From Gammaproteobacteria bacterium (lineage in GTDB: Bacteria > Pseudomonadota > Gammaproteobacteria > Burkholderiales > Burkholderiaceae_B): 64,000 nucleotides of DNA. Below are positions 45,111 through 54,785 of this stretch, piece by piece. The notes below the pieces were generated by a model, which had not been told where the DNA came from, did not search any database, and saw only the letters and a list, made by a program, of their open reading frames with translations. The translations under genes were made by a program, and so were the position numbers. Numbering within the stretch: the stretch's first letter is position 1; every line of letters starts with the position of its first letter. The DNA lies in the NCBI GenBank assembly GCA_018815245.1, contig JAHIXK010000002.1, forward strand, positions 186,001 to 250,000, in the 5' to 3' direction.

Positions 45111-46754
45111 TCAGTTGCGTGGATTGCCACCCAACAAAAACGCCACAGGCGCAGCAGTTTTGTTCTTGGGTTTGTTATTGCCCGCACCAGGCTGACCGGA
45201 AGCGGCGGCTTCAGCAGCAGCCTTGTCTTCTTTCGATTCCTGATAAGGCTGATTGAACAGCGAGTCTTTCACGCGCGTTTGTGCCAACTTCGCGCGCAGG
45301 CGCTCGTATTCCGCGTCGCGGTGAATTGGCGCATTGTCGTTAAAACGGGCACCCTGATAGGAAGTGTCCCTCGCTGGGCGGCGTTCACGGGCTGGCGCGG
45401 CTTCATCGCCAGTGCGGGTTGGGCGGCGGTCTGAGCGACCCTCGTAAGTGCGCCCCTCGGTGCGGCCTTCACTGCGGCCTTCACTGCCGCTGTCAGAACG
45501 CGAACCGCCCCGACCCTCGCGGCGACCCCGCTCTTCGCGCGGTGCGCGCACGCCTGGAACAAAGCCTTCCAACTCCTCACGCACAAAGGCCTTGTCCACC
45601 AGCTTTTCAATGTCTTTCAAAGCGCGTTCATCGCGCTTGACCACAAACGAATAAGCCGTTCCCTTGGCGCCTGCACGGCCTGTACGGCCAATGCGGTGCA
45701 CATAATCTTCAGGCGTGGTGGGTAAGTCGTAGTTGATCACACACGGCAAATCGGCAATGTCCAACCCACGCGCAGCAACATCGGTGGCAACCAGCACGGT
45801 GACTTCCCCAGCCTTGAAGGCTTCCAGTGACTTGGTGCGTTCCGCCTGGGTTTTGTCACCATGAATGGCGGTGCTGGATACGCCTTGCTTTTCGAGATAA
45901 ATCGCCAAACGGGCCGTACCCAACTTGGTGTTGGAAAACACGATAACCTGGCTTAGTGCTTTGCTTTGAATCAGATGGCACACAGCCATGCGTTTGTCTT
46001 CTTCGCTGTCGAGGGCAAAAATAACCTGCTTGATGTTCTCGGACGTCGCATTGCGGCGCGCCACTTCAATCAACGTCGGTGCCACCATAAAGCTTCTGGC
46101 CAACTTCTGGATTTCAGGCGAAAACGTGGCCGAAAACAACAGGTTCTGCCGGGTTTTGGGCAACAAATTAATAATGCGCTGCAGGTCGGGCAAAAAGCCC
46201 ATGTCCAGCATGCGGTCGGCTTCGTCCAGCACCAGCACCTGCACTTGACCCAAATTAATACTTTTCTGCTGAACATGATCCAACAGGCGGCCCGGGGTGG
46301 CAATCACCAGCTCCACACCGCGGCGCAGGGCCTGAATTTGGGGGTTAATATCAACACCGCCATACACCACGGTTGAACGCAGCGGCGTGAACTTGGCATA
46401 AGTGTGCACGTTGGCAGCCACTTGATCGGCCAACTCGCGTGTGGGCGTCAAAATAAGGGCACGAACCGGGTGGCGGGCTGGCGAGGTATTTTCCGTAGCC
46501 AGCGGCATCAAGCGGTTCAAAATAGGCAGGGAAAAGCCGGCGGTTTTACCTGTGCCGGTTTGGGCTGCGCCCATGACGTCCACGCCAGTCAATACCACTG
46601 GAATGGCTTTGGCCTGAATAGGTGTGGGCTGGGTGTACCCCTGGGCATCGATGGCTTTCTGGATGTCGGGGTGCAGCGCGAAGTCTGCAAAGGTTACATT
46701 CGCGAGTGCGGCTTCTTCAGCAGCGCTGATGGTATTCGGTTCAGTTTGTGTCAT
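45111..46754 (-). CDS. DEAD-box RNA helicase (RhlE-like)
   Basis: ATP-dependent RNA helicase of the RhlE group, acting on structured RNA in ribosome assembly or mRNA decay, often induced by cold. The 547 residues show the Q motif YTQPTPIQAKAIPVVL, Walker A AQTGTGKT, PTRELA, DEAD within VLDEADRMLDMG, SATFSPEIQ, HGDKTQAERT, ATDVAARGLDIADLP and HRIGRTGRAG. After about 385 the tail is low-complexity, rich in Arg, Gly, Glu and Ser, probably an RNA-binding extension. ATG 46754 follows a short AT-rich leader. Gene ends 16 bases from gluQ tail to tail. Confidence 0.92.
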   Translation of the reverse strand: MTQTEPNTISAAEEAALANVTFADFALHPDIQKAIDAQGYTQPTPIQAKAIPVVLTGVDVMGAAQTGTGKTAGFSLPILNRLMPLATENTSPARHPVRALILTPTRELADQVAANVHTYAKFTPLRSTVVYGGVDINPQIQALRRGVELVIATPGRLLDHVQQKSINLGQVQVLVLDEADRMLDMGFLPDLQRIINLLPKTRQNLLFSATFSPEIQKLARSFMVAPTLIEVARRNATSENIKQVIFALDSEEDKRMAVCHLIQSKALSQVIVFSNTKLGTARLAIYLEKQGVSSTAIHGDKTQAERTKSLEAFKAGEVTVLVATDVAARGLDIADLPCVINYDLPTTPEDYVHRIGRTGRAGAKGTAYSFVVKRDERALKDIEKLVDKAFVREELEGFVPGVRAPREERGRREGRGGSRSDSGSEGRSEGRTEGRTYEGRSDRRPTRTGDEAAPARERRPARDTSYQGARFNDNAPIHRDAEYERLRAKLAQTRVKDSLFNQPYQESKEDKAAAEAAASGQPGAGNNKPKNKTAAPVAFLLGGNPRN

Positions 46755-46810
46755 GCACGCATTCTAAGCCTTTTTAATGCTTAATATTTGTGCAATTGCT
46801 TTAAATTTAC

Positions 46811-46835
46811 TTGCTGCACCGGCTGGGTGCAGCAA
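46811..46835 (-). terminator. hairpin downstream of the 2-hydroxyacid dehydrogenase
   Basis: TTGCTGCACC and GGTGCAGCAA pair perfectly (46811-46820 with 46826-46835). On the minus strand it is followed by GTAAATTTAAAG, a weak T region, so it is a probable but not ideal terminator. A second small stem sits at 46852-46867. Confidence 0.55.
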
Positions 46836-46869
46836 ATGTACTTTTCATACAACAGGCTTTCACCTGTCT

Positions 46870-47799
46870 TCAGATATTTTCTGCGATGAACTCGTCCACA
46901 TGCTTGATGGCAATGCGACCAGCGTTGGCCTGTGAGCTTTCAGTACCCCAAGCCACGTGTGGCGTGATGATGCAACGCGGGTGCTGCCACTGCACCATCA
47001 AGTGATCGCGCGCGGGGGGTTCCACGTCCAGCACATCGAGTGCAGCGCCGCCCAGGTGCCCGCTTTCAATGGCCTGTTTCAGCGCATCAAACTGAACCAG
47101 ACCACCGCGTGCGGTGTTGATCAAAATGGCACCCTTTTTCATTCTCGGCAGGGTTTTCGGGCCGATCAAACCACGGGTTTGCTCATTGAGCGGGCAATGC
47201 AGGCTAAGCACATCGCTGTGCGATAAACCGTGCTCGAAAGTGACGTAACCCTCTCGAGGTTTCTCAACGCCCTGGCGCTCGATGTGCAAAATGGTCATGC
47301 CAAAAGCCTTGGCGAACTCAATCAACTTGCCACCAATGGCACCGCTGCCCAGTACACCCAAAGTCTGGGTGTGCAAGCCGCGCATGGGCAACGTGTGCAG
47401 GCAGAAAAAGCGCGATGCGCTCCAGCTGCCATCGTGTACCAAACCCTGCCATTCCGGCACGCGGCGCGTTAGCTGAAGAATGCAAGCCATGGCGTGCTCG
47501 GCAACCGATTCCGGGCCGTAATTCACCACATTGCTTACCTTGACGCCGCGCTCGGCACAGGCTGCCTTGTCCACATTGTCGGTGCCCGTGGCCACCAGTT
47601 GAATCATTTTCAACTGGGGTGCAGCATCCAGTTCAGCAGGGCCAATTTTCACCTTGTTGATGATCAATATTTCAGCGTCCTTGATTCGCTCGTTCAAGGT
47701 ATCCGCCGTGGTGAACGGGTACTCAGTCCAGGTGTGGGAACATTCTGGACGCGGCAGGGGGGTACGTACGGTTTCGCTTTCCAGCCAAACAATATTCAT
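46870..47799 (-). CDS. D-2-hydroxyacid dehydrogenase (glycerate dehydrogenase-like)
   Basis: NAD(P)-dependent oxidoreductase of the D-isomer 2-hydroxyacid family; hydroxypyruvate/glycerate is the likeliest substrate pair. The 309 residues show LNERIKDAEILIINKVKI, the NAD motif TLGVLGSGAIGGKLIEFAKA (about 146-165), PLNEQTRGLIGPKTL, INTARGGLV with the catalytic Arg and ITPHVAWGTESSQA with the catalytic His. ATG 47799 has GGAG ten bases upstream; TTG 47805 is too close to it. No operon partner fixes the substrate. Confidence 0.86.
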   Translation of the reverse strand: MNIVWLESETVRTPLPRPECSHTWTEYPFTTADTLNERIKDAEILIINKVKIGPAELDAAPQLKMIQLVATGTDNVDKAACAERGVKVSNVVNYGPESVAEHAMACILQLTRRVPEWQGLVHDGSWSASRFFCLHTLPMRGLHTQTLGVLGSGAIGGKLIEFAKAFGMTILHIERQGVEKPREGYVTFEHGLSHSDVLSLHCPLNEQTRGLIGPKTLPRMKKGAILINTARGGLVQFDALKQAIESGHLGGAALDVLDVEPPARDHLMVQWQHPRCIITPHVAWGTESSQANAGRIAIKHVDEFIAENI

Positions 47800-47901
47800 G
47801 GGCAATTTCTCCAGTCGAGTTGCTAGAAGGCTACCGCCTAATGGCAGGCTTCGACACTGGGGCTAACCATGAAAAAAGGAGAAGAAAATGCCAGTGATGG
47901 A

Positions 47902-49473
47902 TCAAACCGACACGGACTTCACTTGAGGCTCCGTGACTCCGGCAATTCGATAGCAGTTTTTACCGGACTTTTTGGCTTGGTACATTTGTTCGTCGCTGAT
48001 TTCAAGCAACGCTTGAATGGACGTACCGTGCAAAGGGTGCATGGCCGCACCGATACTACACGACACCGTCAAACCATGATTCTGGCGAATACGCACCAAC
48101 AATTTGTCGCAGGCAAAAGACTCGATGATTCGCTCTGAAATATTCTTGAGCAGTTGTATATTGCAGCGGGCCACAATAATGGCGAACTCATCGCCGCCCA
48201 AGCGCGCCACATAATCCACATTTCGCGTAGCACCTTTTAACAAAGTTGCGCTGGTTTTCAGGATTTGGTCGCCCGCTTTGTGGCCCAACGTGTCATTCAC
48301 GGCCTTAAAGCCGTCCAAGTCAAGGAACATCATGCCCAAAGTTTCGCCCGGCAGCAGGCGAGAAAGCCGTGCCTGCAATGTGATATCAAACCCACGGCGA
48401 TTCAACACGCCTGTCAAGGGATCACGCTCTACTTCGTTGCGCAGGTCCTCCACATTCTTGCGAATACTGACGTCCTCCACAATCAACACTGCATGCGCGC
48501 CCTGCGACTTGTCGTTGTACACGGCGAACCGGAACTGCAATACACGGCCATCGTTAAAATTCAGTTCAATGGGCATTTCGTGATTGCCAAAATAATCGGT
48601 CACCATGTCTTTTAACAGCATGCGCTGCTCTTTCACCACCCCCGCCATCAGCAGTACCTGCTCCAGGCGCACGGGCTTGGCCGGTTGAATGGTTAACTTC
48701 AACATTTTGGCCAAGGCACGGTTCAGGTACAACACCTTGAAATTTTCATCAAGATAAGCCACGCCACTTCCCAGGGAAGAAAGGAGCATGTCCAGCCTGT
48801 TCTTCTCTGACACCGAATTTGCGTGGTTCTCCTCCATCACTTTCATTTGTTGTTCAATGGCCTGCGCCATGCTGTTGAATGCTGCACCCAAACAAGAAAT
48901 TTCATCGCGCCCCCTCACTTCAATGCGCGATTGAATGTTGCCAGACTGCAATTCCATGGCCTTGCTGCGCAAATCTTCCAATCGTGCCGACAAGGTATTG
49001 CCAAGGCCGTACAAAATCATTGAGCATGCAATGGCACTTAACAAAAAAACACCCACAAGGTAGAACACCATTTCATCGCGGCTGCGGTATACCTCGTGTT
49101 GATCAAACAAGATGATCAACTGATGTCCGAGCGTGGGAAGTGCAATAGTCGACAGCAAAGGGGGGGGCAGCTGTTCAGTCGATTTCGGAACCTCCCCCAA
49201 AGTGTACAAAACACCATCCCCGGAATCGATCCAAACCGCAGTCGGTTTGTAGCGGGTGTAAAAATCCCGCACCATAGACGACACCGCATTCATGGAATAG
49301 GTACTGCCAGATCGATGTGCTTGCGTCAATTCGGCCTGAAAACTTTCGCGTGTGCGCTGTAGCTCGGTTTCAGCAACATTGGCCATGTGCGTGTATTGAA
49401 TACCCGTGAAAATGCCACCCAACATCAGTTGGGCCACAAAGGTGGTAAGCAGCCATTTCCATTTAAAAGACAT
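47902..49473 (-). CDS. membrane diguanylate cyclase (HAMP-PAS-GGDEF)
   Basis: Makes c-di-GMP in response to a periplasmic and a cytosolic signal. The 523 residues have TM1 (about 7-27), a periplasmic sensor part of about 110 residues, TM2 (FYLVGVFLLSAIACSMILYG), a HAMP linker (about 155-210), a coiled segment, a PAS-like domain (about 235-345, GSGVAYLDENFKVLYLN) and GGDEF (about 355-515). The active site RLGGDEF is intact. RNVD lies exactly five residues before GGDEF, an inhibitory I-site, so product feedback is expected. ATG 49473 lacks an obvious ribosome site. It is divergent from the tRNA gene. Confidence 0.93.
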   Translation of the reverse strand: MSFKWKWLLTTFVAQLMLGGIFTGIQYTHMANVAETELQRTRESFQAELTQAHRSGSTYSMNAVSSMVRDFYTRYKPTAVWIDSGDGVLYTLGEVPKSTEQLPPPLLSTIALPTLGHQLIILFDQHEVYRSRDEMVFYLVGVFLLSAIACSMILYGLGNTLSARLEDLRSKAMELQSGNIQSRIEVRGRDEISCLGAAFNSMAQAIEQQMKVMEENHANSVSEKNRLDMLLSSLGSGVAYLDENFKVLYLNRALAKMLKLTIQPAKPVRLEQVLLMAGVVKEQRMLLKDMVTDYFGNHEMPIELNFNDGRVLQFRFAVYNDKSQGAHAVLIVEDVSIRKNVEDLRNEVERDPLTGVLNRRGFDITLQARLSRLLPGETLGMMFLDLDGFKAVNDTLGHKAGDQILKTSATLLKGATRNVDYVARLGGDEFAIIVARCNIQLLKNISERIIESFACDKLLVRIRQNHGLTVSCSIGAAMHPLHGTSIQALLEISDEQMYQAKKSGKNCYRIAGVTEPQVKSVSV

Positions 49474-49599
49474 CGTGTCGGGCCAGCAGATTCAATTGAT
49501 TGGTGTCAGTATCCACCCCTTCCGCGCCGCTTTGAATCCCACGAGAGGGGCATCTTTTTGCCGAAAACCAAAAAAAAGACTTATTTCTGCAAAGGGGTG

Positions 49600-49628
49600 T
49601 TGTGTTCAATATTGTTTTTTGACATAAT
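49600..49628 (+). promoter_or_regulatory. candidate promoter of tRNA-Leu
   Basis: TTGTGT (49600-49605) and CATAAT (49623-49628) stand 17 bases apart, ten bases before the mature tRNA 5' end. The close spacing fits transcription starting just ahead of the tRNA. Confidence 0.5.
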
Positions 49629-49637
49629 TACGGGCTT

Positions 49638-49724
49638 GCCGAGGTGGCGGAATTGGTAGACGCGCTGGACTCAAAATCCAGTGGTAGAGATATCGTGCGG
49701 GTTCGATTCCCGCCCTCGGCACCA
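49638..49724 (+). tRNA. tRNA-Leu (anticodon CAA)
   Basis: An 87-base cloverleaf with encoded CCA. The acceptor stem GCCGAGG pairs with CCTCGGC (before ACCA). The anticodon stem CTGGA/TCCAG encloses loop CTCAAAA with CAA at 49672-49674, reading UUG. The T arm contains GGTTCGATTCC. The long variable arm marks a class II tRNA such as Leu. It lies 14 bases before queA, with no terminator between, so the two may be co-transcribed. Confidence 0.97.
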
Positions 49725-49738
49725 GCCCCCAGGACACC

Positions 49739-50827
49739 ATGTCAAAACCCATGAAACTGTCCGAATTCGATTTTAATCTTCCAGAACAGCTTATTGCACA
49801 GCACCCCCCGGAACACCGAGGCGAGTCGCGGCTGCTTGTTTGCCCACAAAAAAAACCGATAGAAGACCACCAGTTTCTGCATGTGCTGAATTTACTGCAG
49901 CCCAACGACGTGCTGGTGATCAACGACACAAAGGTGCTGAAAGCCCGCCTTCAGGGCAACAAGGTAAGCGGCGGAAAAATCGAAGTCATGCTGGAACGCA
50001 TACTGGATGACAAACGCTTCACCGCGATGATTCGCGCCAGCAAATCACCCAAACCCGGCAGCAATGTAGTGCTGGCGGGCGTAGCCACCGCGCGCGTGCT
50101 GGCCAAACACGACATGATGTATGAACTCGAGCTCTTGGAAAGCAGCCTGAGCCTGCCAGAGCTCCTAGACACACATGGTGCCCTGCCCCTGCCCCCCTAC
50201 ATCGAACACAGCGCCAACGCGCAAGACGACGAACGCTACCAAACCGTGTTTGCCCGCGAGCCGGGTGCAGTGGCCGCCCCCACGGCTGGCTTGCATTTCA
50301 CGGAGCAATTGTTGCAACAGGTGCGGGCGCGCGGCGTAAACATTCTTAACCTGACACTGCATGTTGGAGCAGGCACTTTTCTTCCCGTGAAAACCGACAA
50401 TGTAGATGAACACGTCATGCACAGCGAACGCTACACCATTTCCGTAAAGTTGATCGCAGCCTTGCTGAAGTCCAAACAAAGTGGTGGACGCGTTGTCGCA
50501 GTGGGCACCACGTCGCTGCGCGCACTGGAAGCCTGGGCCACAGAAACCGGTTGCGATTTGAATTCACCAAGCGGCCTGGCCAAGGCAGCCGAATTCGCAA
50601 AACAAGGCCACGCTGGCGACACGCAAATATTCATCAAGCCCGGCTATTCGTTCAAAGTAGTCGATCGCCTGATCACGAATTTTCATTTGCCCAAAAGTAC
50701 CCTGTTAATGTTGGTGTCAGCATTTACAGGCAAATCCACAATTTTTACTGCGTACGAGCATGCGATTGCGCAACAATACAGGTTCTTTAGTTATGGCGAT
50801 GCCATGTGGCTTGAACGCTCCGAATGA
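49739..50827 (+). CDS. queA: S-adenosylmethionine:tRNA ribosyltransferase-isomerase
   Basis: Transfers and isomerises the ribosyl group of SAM onto preQ1 in tRNA, giving epoxyqueuosine. The 362 residues show LSEFDFNLPEQLIAQHP, RLLVCPQKK, VINDTKVLKARLQG, PPYIEH, VAAPTAGLHFTEQLL (about 178-192), LHVGAGTFLPVKTDN, and TNFHLPKSTLLMLVSAF. ATG 49739 is chosen; ATG 49751 is four codons downstream. With gluQ in the window, both making and decorating queuosine are represented. Its last bases overlap the next start (ATGA). Confidence 0.95.
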   Translation: MSKPMKLSEFDFNLPEQLIAQHPPEHRGESRLLVCPQKKPIEDHQFLHVLNLLQPNDVLVINDTKVLKARLQGNKVSGGKIEVMLERILDDKRFTAMIRASKSPKPGSNVVLAGVATARVLAKHDMMYELELLESSLSLPELLDTHGALPLPPYIEHSANAQDDERYQTVFAREPGAVAAPTAGLHFTEQLLQQVRARGVNILNLTLHVGAGTFLPVKTDNVDEHVMHSERYTISVKLIAALLKSKQSGGRVVAVGTTSLRALEAWATETGCDLNSPSGLAKAAEFAKQGHAGDTQIFIKPGYSFKVVDRLITNFHLPKSTLLMLVSAFTGKSTIFTAYEHAIAQQYRFFSYGDAMWLERSE

Positions 50828-51708
50828 TTGAATCCGCCTTTCCAATACTGACCCGCGATGGTGCCGCCATTCAAATGATGCACTGGTCGCAAAGCAATGA
50901 AAAACCCCATCTGCACTGGGCGCATGCCACTGGCTTCAACGCCAAAACGTACACCCCCTTGCTGCGTGAACTACTGCCCCACTTTAAAGTGCACACGTGG
51001 GACATGCGCGGACACGGCGAAAGCCGCTCAGCTGGCAACCCAAAAACATTCCGGGGCTGGACCACTTATTACAATGATTTGATTGCCGTGCTTGACCAAG
51101 CCAGTGAACCCATGTGGCTGGCCGGGCATTCCATTGGAGCCACCACCAGCCTGGCGGCAGCCGCCCAGCGGCCCGACAAAGTGAAAGGCCTGATTTTGGT
51201 TGAACCCGTGCTGCTTGACCCCAAACAAGGCTGGGCCTTGCGCCTGGCCAACTGGTTTGGATTTGCCGACCGCATTGCCATGGCCACCGCAGCAGCACGC
51301 AGGCGTGCAAGTTTTGCGTCGCATGAAGAGGCATTTGAAAATTACAGAAGCAAAAAAGCATTCAGCACATGGAGTGATGAATGGCTAAACGCCTATGTAC
51401 AGTACGGCTTCATGACAAATTCAAATAACGAAGTGGAATTGGCTTGCCCACCAAGTTGGGAATCGCTGACCTTCCAGCACACGGAACCCGATGCAGCACG
51501 CTGGATTCGTGACCCCGGCTGCCCCATTCATATTCTTGCCGCTGGCAAAGGTTCCACATTTCCTTCGACCGCACATGCACGCATTCAAAAACGACTTCCA
51601 AAAGCACGCATTGAAGTGATTGCGGATGCCACACACTTTTTGCCGATGGAGCACACCGGGCTGGTTGTGCAACGAATTCGGGAAGTGGCAGGGCTAGGGT
51701 TTAAGTAA
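50824..51708 (+). CDS. alpha/beta hydrolase
   Basis: Serine hydrolase of unknown substrate. The 294 residues carry WAHATGFNAKTYTPLL (oxyanion region), DMRGHGESRSAG and the nucleophile elbow AGHSIGATTSL with Ser near 101. The last His is in ADATHFLPMEH (about 270-280). The acid is likely the Asp in a segment before GCPIHILAAGKGS. The four-base overlap with queA means translational coupling, but no link to queuosine is known to me. A strong terminator follows. Confidence 0.85.
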   Translation: MIESAFPILTRDGAAIQMMHWSQSNEKPHLHWAHATGFNAKTYTPLLRELLPHFKVHTWDMRGHGESRSAGNPKTFRGWTTYYNDLIAVLDQASEPMWLAGHSIGATTSLAAAAQRPDKVKGLILVEPVLLDPKQGWALRLANWFGFADRIAMATAAARRRASFASHEEAFENYRSKKAFSTWSDEWLNAYVQYGFMTNSNNEVELACPPSWESLTFQHTEPDAARWIRDPGCPIHILAAGKGSTFPSTAHARIQKRLPKARIEVIADATHFLPMEHTGLVVQRIREVAGLGFK

Positions 51709-51756
51709 GCGCAGTACGCTTGGCTGAAGGGCTACAAACAGCGTGATTCACAAACA

Positions 51757-51786
51757 AAAAGCCCCGCGATTTCTCACGGGGCTTTT
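51757..51786. terminator. bidirectional terminator after the hydrolase and pntB
   Basis: AAAAGCCCCG and CGGGGCTTTT form a stem around a ten-base loop (51757-51766 with 51777-51786), with an A run left and Ts right. It ends both the hydrolase (plus strand) and pntB (minus strand). Confidence 0.88.
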
Positions 51787-51812
51787 CAAACACGCAGCAA
51801 AAACGATCTTAA

Positions 51813-53258
51813 TCAGTCAACCGCTTTCACCATGTCTTCAATCACTTTCTTGGCATCACCAAACACCATCATGGTTTTGTCCATGTAGAACAGCTCGTTG
51901 TCCAAACCGGCATAACCCGCATTCATCGAGCGTTTGTTCACGATGACTGTTTTGGCTTTGTAGGCTTCCAGAATCGGCATACCGGCAATTGGGCTTTTCG
52001 GATCTTTCGCGGCAGGGTTCACCACGTCGTTCGCACCCAGCACCAACACCACGTCGGTTTGCGCAAACTCGCTGTTGATGTCTTCCATCTCGAACACCTG
52101 GTCATAAGGCACTTCGGCTTCGGCCAGCAACACGTTCATGTGACCAGGCATGCGGCCTGCGACAGGGTGAATTGCATATTTCACGGTCACACCCATGTGG
52201 GTCAGCTTCTCGCTCAGTTCTTTCAGGGCGTGCTGCGCACGGGCCACCGCCAAACCGTAACCGGGAACAATTACCACGGTTTCAGCGTTGGTCAGCAAAA
52301 AGGCCACGTCATCAGACGAACCACTTTTCACGGTCCGTTGCTGGCCGTCACCGGCTGCGCCTGCATCGGCCTCGCCGCCAAAACCACCCAGAATCACGTT
52401 GAAGAACGAACGGTTCATGGCCTTGCACATGATGTAGCTAAGAATTGCACCGGATGAGCCCACCAGCGAACCCGCCACAATCAGCATGCTGTTGTTCAGC
52501 GAAAAACCAATACCCGCTGCAGCCCAGCCGGAATAGCTGTTCAACATCGACACCACCACGGGCATGTCTGCGCCGCCGATTGGAATAATCAACGTAACGC
52601 CCAGAATGAACGCGGCAATGGTCATGATGGCAAACGGTGTCCAGCTTTGTGTGATGGCAAACCAGATGCCGCAACCAATCATCACGATACCCAAAATGGC
52701 GTTCAGTTGATGCTGCCCCGTAAAGCGCACAGGTGCGCCCTGGAACAGGCGGAATTTGTACTTGCCACTTAACTTGCCAAACGCAATGACTGAGCCCGAG
52801 AAGGTAATGGCACCAACGAAAGTACCAATGAACAACTCAATTTTGTTGCCCAGTGGAATGTCGAACGTGCCTTTGGCCGTGATGCCAAACGCATCAGGCT
52901 CGGCCACAGCGGCAATGGCAATGGCCACGGCAGCCAAACCAATCATGCTGTGCATGAAGGCCACCAGTTCCGGCATTTTGGTCATTTCAACGCGCTTGGC
53001 CATCACTGTGCCCAAGCCACCGCCGACCACCAAACCAGCCAGCACCCAGCCCAAGCCGGTTACGGCCGACTGCCCGGCAATTTCAGCCAGTTTGAACACC
53101 AGGGCAATCGTGGTCACGATCGCAATACCCATACCCACCATGCCGAAGGTATTACCCCTGCGGGAAGTGGTGGGGTGCGACAGACCTTTCAAGGCCTGAA
53201 TAAAACAAATTGACGCCACGAGATACAACAGCGTCACCATATTGAAACTAATTTGCAT
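51813..53258 (-). CDS. pntB: NAD(P) transhydrogenase subunit beta
   Basis: Membrane and NADP-binding subunit of proton-translocating transhydrogenase, which makes NADPH from NADH using proton-motive force. The 481 residues have an N-terminal membrane part (about 1-290) with eight or nine helices, e.g. GLGWVLAGLVVGGGLGTVMA and SVIAFGKLSG. The NADP domain follows with VVIVPGYGLAVARAQHALKE, YAIHPVAGRMPGHMNVLLAE, VLVLGANDVVNPAAKD and KRSMNAGYAGLDNELF. It follows the alpha 2 gene by 24 bases. This is the three-gene arrangement known from alphaproteobacteria, unlike the fused pntA of E. coli. Confidence 0.96.
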   Translation of the reverse strand: MQISFNMVTLLYLVASICFIQALKGLSHPTTSRRGNTFGMVGMGIAIVTTIALVFKLAEIAGQSAVTGLGWVLAGLVVGGGLGTVMAKRVEMTKMPELVAFMHSMIGLAAVAIAIAAVAEPDAFGITAKGTFDIPLGNKIELFIGTFVGAITFSGSVIAFGKLSGKYKFRLFQGAPVRFTGQHQLNAILGIVMIGCGIWFAITQSWTPFAIMTIAAFILGVTLIIPIGGADMPVVVSMLNSYSGWAAAGIGFSLNNSMLIVAGSLVGSSGAILSYIMCKAMNRSFFNVILGGFGGEADAGAAGDGQQRTVKSGSSDDVAFLLTNAETVVIVPGYGLAVARAQHALKELSEKLTHMGVTVKYAIHPVAGRMPGHMNVLLAEAEVPYDQVFEMEDINSEFAQTDVVLVLGANDVVNPAAKDPKSPIAGMPILEAYKAKTVIVNKRSMNAGYAGLDNELFYMDKTMMVFGDAKKVIEDMVKAVD

Positions 53259-53282
53259 AAGGTTCTCCAGATCGCTGTTGGG

Positions 53283-53576
53283 TTACTTGTTCTTTTTCTT
53301 GAACATTTCAAGCATGCGGCGGGTGACCAAAAAGCCACCAAACACATTCACGGCGGCCAGCGCAACAGCCAGCACACCCATGAACTTGCCCAACGGCGTG
53401 ACGGTCAGCGCGGCTGCCAGCATGGCACCCACAATCACGATTGCGGAAATTGCGTTGGTCACCGCCATCAAAGGGGTGTGCAACGCAGGCGTTACGTTCC
53501 AGACCACGTGGTAACCCACGTAGATGGCAAGTACAAAAATAATCAGGTTGACCACGGTGGGGCTGATTGCGTCCAT
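53283..53576 (-). CDS. pntAB: NAD(P) transhydrogenase subunit alpha part 2
   Basis: Small membrane subunit of transhydrogenase; in E. coli this is the C-terminal part of PntA. The 97 residues contain three helices: [38 protein letters not shown] and [20 protein letters not shown], ending with a basic tail. ATG 53576 has AAGGAG nine bases upstream; the longer frame is unlikely. It lies 13 bases after pntAA and 24 before pntB. Confidence 0.93.
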   Translation of the reverse strand: MDAISPTVVNLIIFVLAIYVGYHVVWNVTPALHTPLMAVTNAISAIVIVGAMLAAALTVTPLGKFMGVLAVALAAVNVFGGFLVTRRMLEMFKKKNK

Positions 53577-53589
53577 GTTGGCTCCTTCC

Positions 53590-54717
53590 TTAAGCGTTTT
53601 TGCGTTTGAGTTCGCCACCGGTGCACATCAGGCACGCAGCAACAATGTCGTCTTCCATGTCGATCTTGAAAGCGCCTTCCTGGTCGAAAACAAGCTTCAA
53701 GAAGTCGATCACGTTGCGCGCATAAAGTGCGGAAGCATCCGCGGCCACCATGGCAGCCAGGTTTGCATAACCCACAATTTTCACACCATTCACGTCGACA
53801 ATCTCGTTTAGCTGGGAGAAGGGGCAGTTGCCGCCCTGCTCCACCGCCAAGTCGATCACCACAGAACCAGGTTTCATGGCACGCACGGTTTCTTCGTGCA
53901 GTAGTGTTGGCGCTTTGCGCCCGGGAATCAACGCCGTGGTAATTACGATGTCGCTTTTTATCGCTTTTTCGTGCACGGCAACAGCCTGACGCTTCATCCA
54001 GCTTTCAGGCATGGGGCGAGCATAGCCACCCACGCCCTTGGCAATTTCGCGCTCCTCGTCTGATTCAAACGGCACATCGACAAACTTCGCACCCAGCGAT
54101 TCCACCTGTTCTTTCGTGGCAGGGCGAACATCAGAGGCTTCAATCACTGCGCCCAAACGCTTGGCAGTTGCAATGGCTTGCAAACCGGCCACACCCACGC
54201 CCAGAATCAGCACGCGCGCCGCTTTCACGGTACCCGCGGCGGTCATCAACATGGGCATGAAACGCTGATACACATTGGCAGCAATCATCACGGCTTTGTA
54301 GCCCGCAATGTTGGCCTGTGAAGAAAGCACGTCCATGCTTTGAGCACGCGTGGTGCGCGGCGCAGCTTCCAGTGCGAAGGCGGTTAGGCCAGCCTTGTTC
54401 ATGGATTCAAGCGCAGCATTGTCAAAGGGGTTCAGCATGCCAACCACAACCTGGCCTGCGCGGTAGGCAGACAGCTCGTTTTCCGCAGGTGCACGCACTT
54501 TGAGGATCATGTCGCAGTTACCGATCACGTCCATGGCACGATCAACAATTTTTGCGCCCACGTCTTCATAGGCCTTGTCGGTGATCGAACTGGAAATGCC
54601 GGCGCCAGCTTGAACAAATACGTCGTGTTTTTGAGAAATGAGCTTTTTCACCGTTTCAGGTGTTGCGGCTACACGCGTTTCTCCGGACCGCGTCTCGGCC
54701 GGGATTCCGATTTTCAT
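53590..54717 (-). CDS. pntAA: NAD(P) transhydrogenase subunit alpha part 1
   Basis: Soluble NAD-binding subunit. The 375 residues begin [20 protein letters not shown], followed by [20 protein letters not shown]. The NAD motif is [21 protein letters not shown] (about 169-189, given here as the [14 protein letters not shown] core). Later elements are [29 protein letters not shown] and [23 protein letters not shown] is nine bases before ATG 54717. It is the first gene of the pntAA-pntAB-pntB operon. Confidence 0.95.
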   Translation of the reverse strand: MKIGIPAETRSGETRVAATPETVKKLISQKHDVFVQAGAGISSSITDKAYEDVGAKIVDRAMDVIGNCDMILKVRAPAENELSAYRAGQVVVGMLNPFDNAALESMNKAGLTAFALEAAPRTTRAQSMDVLSSQANIAGYKAVMIAANVYQRFMPMLMTAAGTVKAARVLILGVGVAGLQAIATAKRLGAVIEASDVRPATKEQVESLGAKFVDVPFESDEEREIAKGVGGYARPMPESWMKRQAVAVHEKAIKSDIVITTALIPGRKAPTLLHEETVRAMKPGSVVIDLAVEQGGNCPFSQLNEIVDVNGVKIVGYANLAAMVAADASALYARNVIDFLKLVFDQEGAFKIDMEDDIVAACLMCTGGELKRKNA

Positions 54718-54785
54718 GGAACTTCTCCTTGTGGGAAAGCGCTTTTATTTGATGTTTAGGAACTGCAAATACACTGCTGGTGCGG

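Noticed and set aside
49474-49637. preQ1 riboswitch ahead of queA
   Set aside because: The space is taken by the tRNA-Leu gene and its promoter; no preQ1 aptamer pattern is visible.
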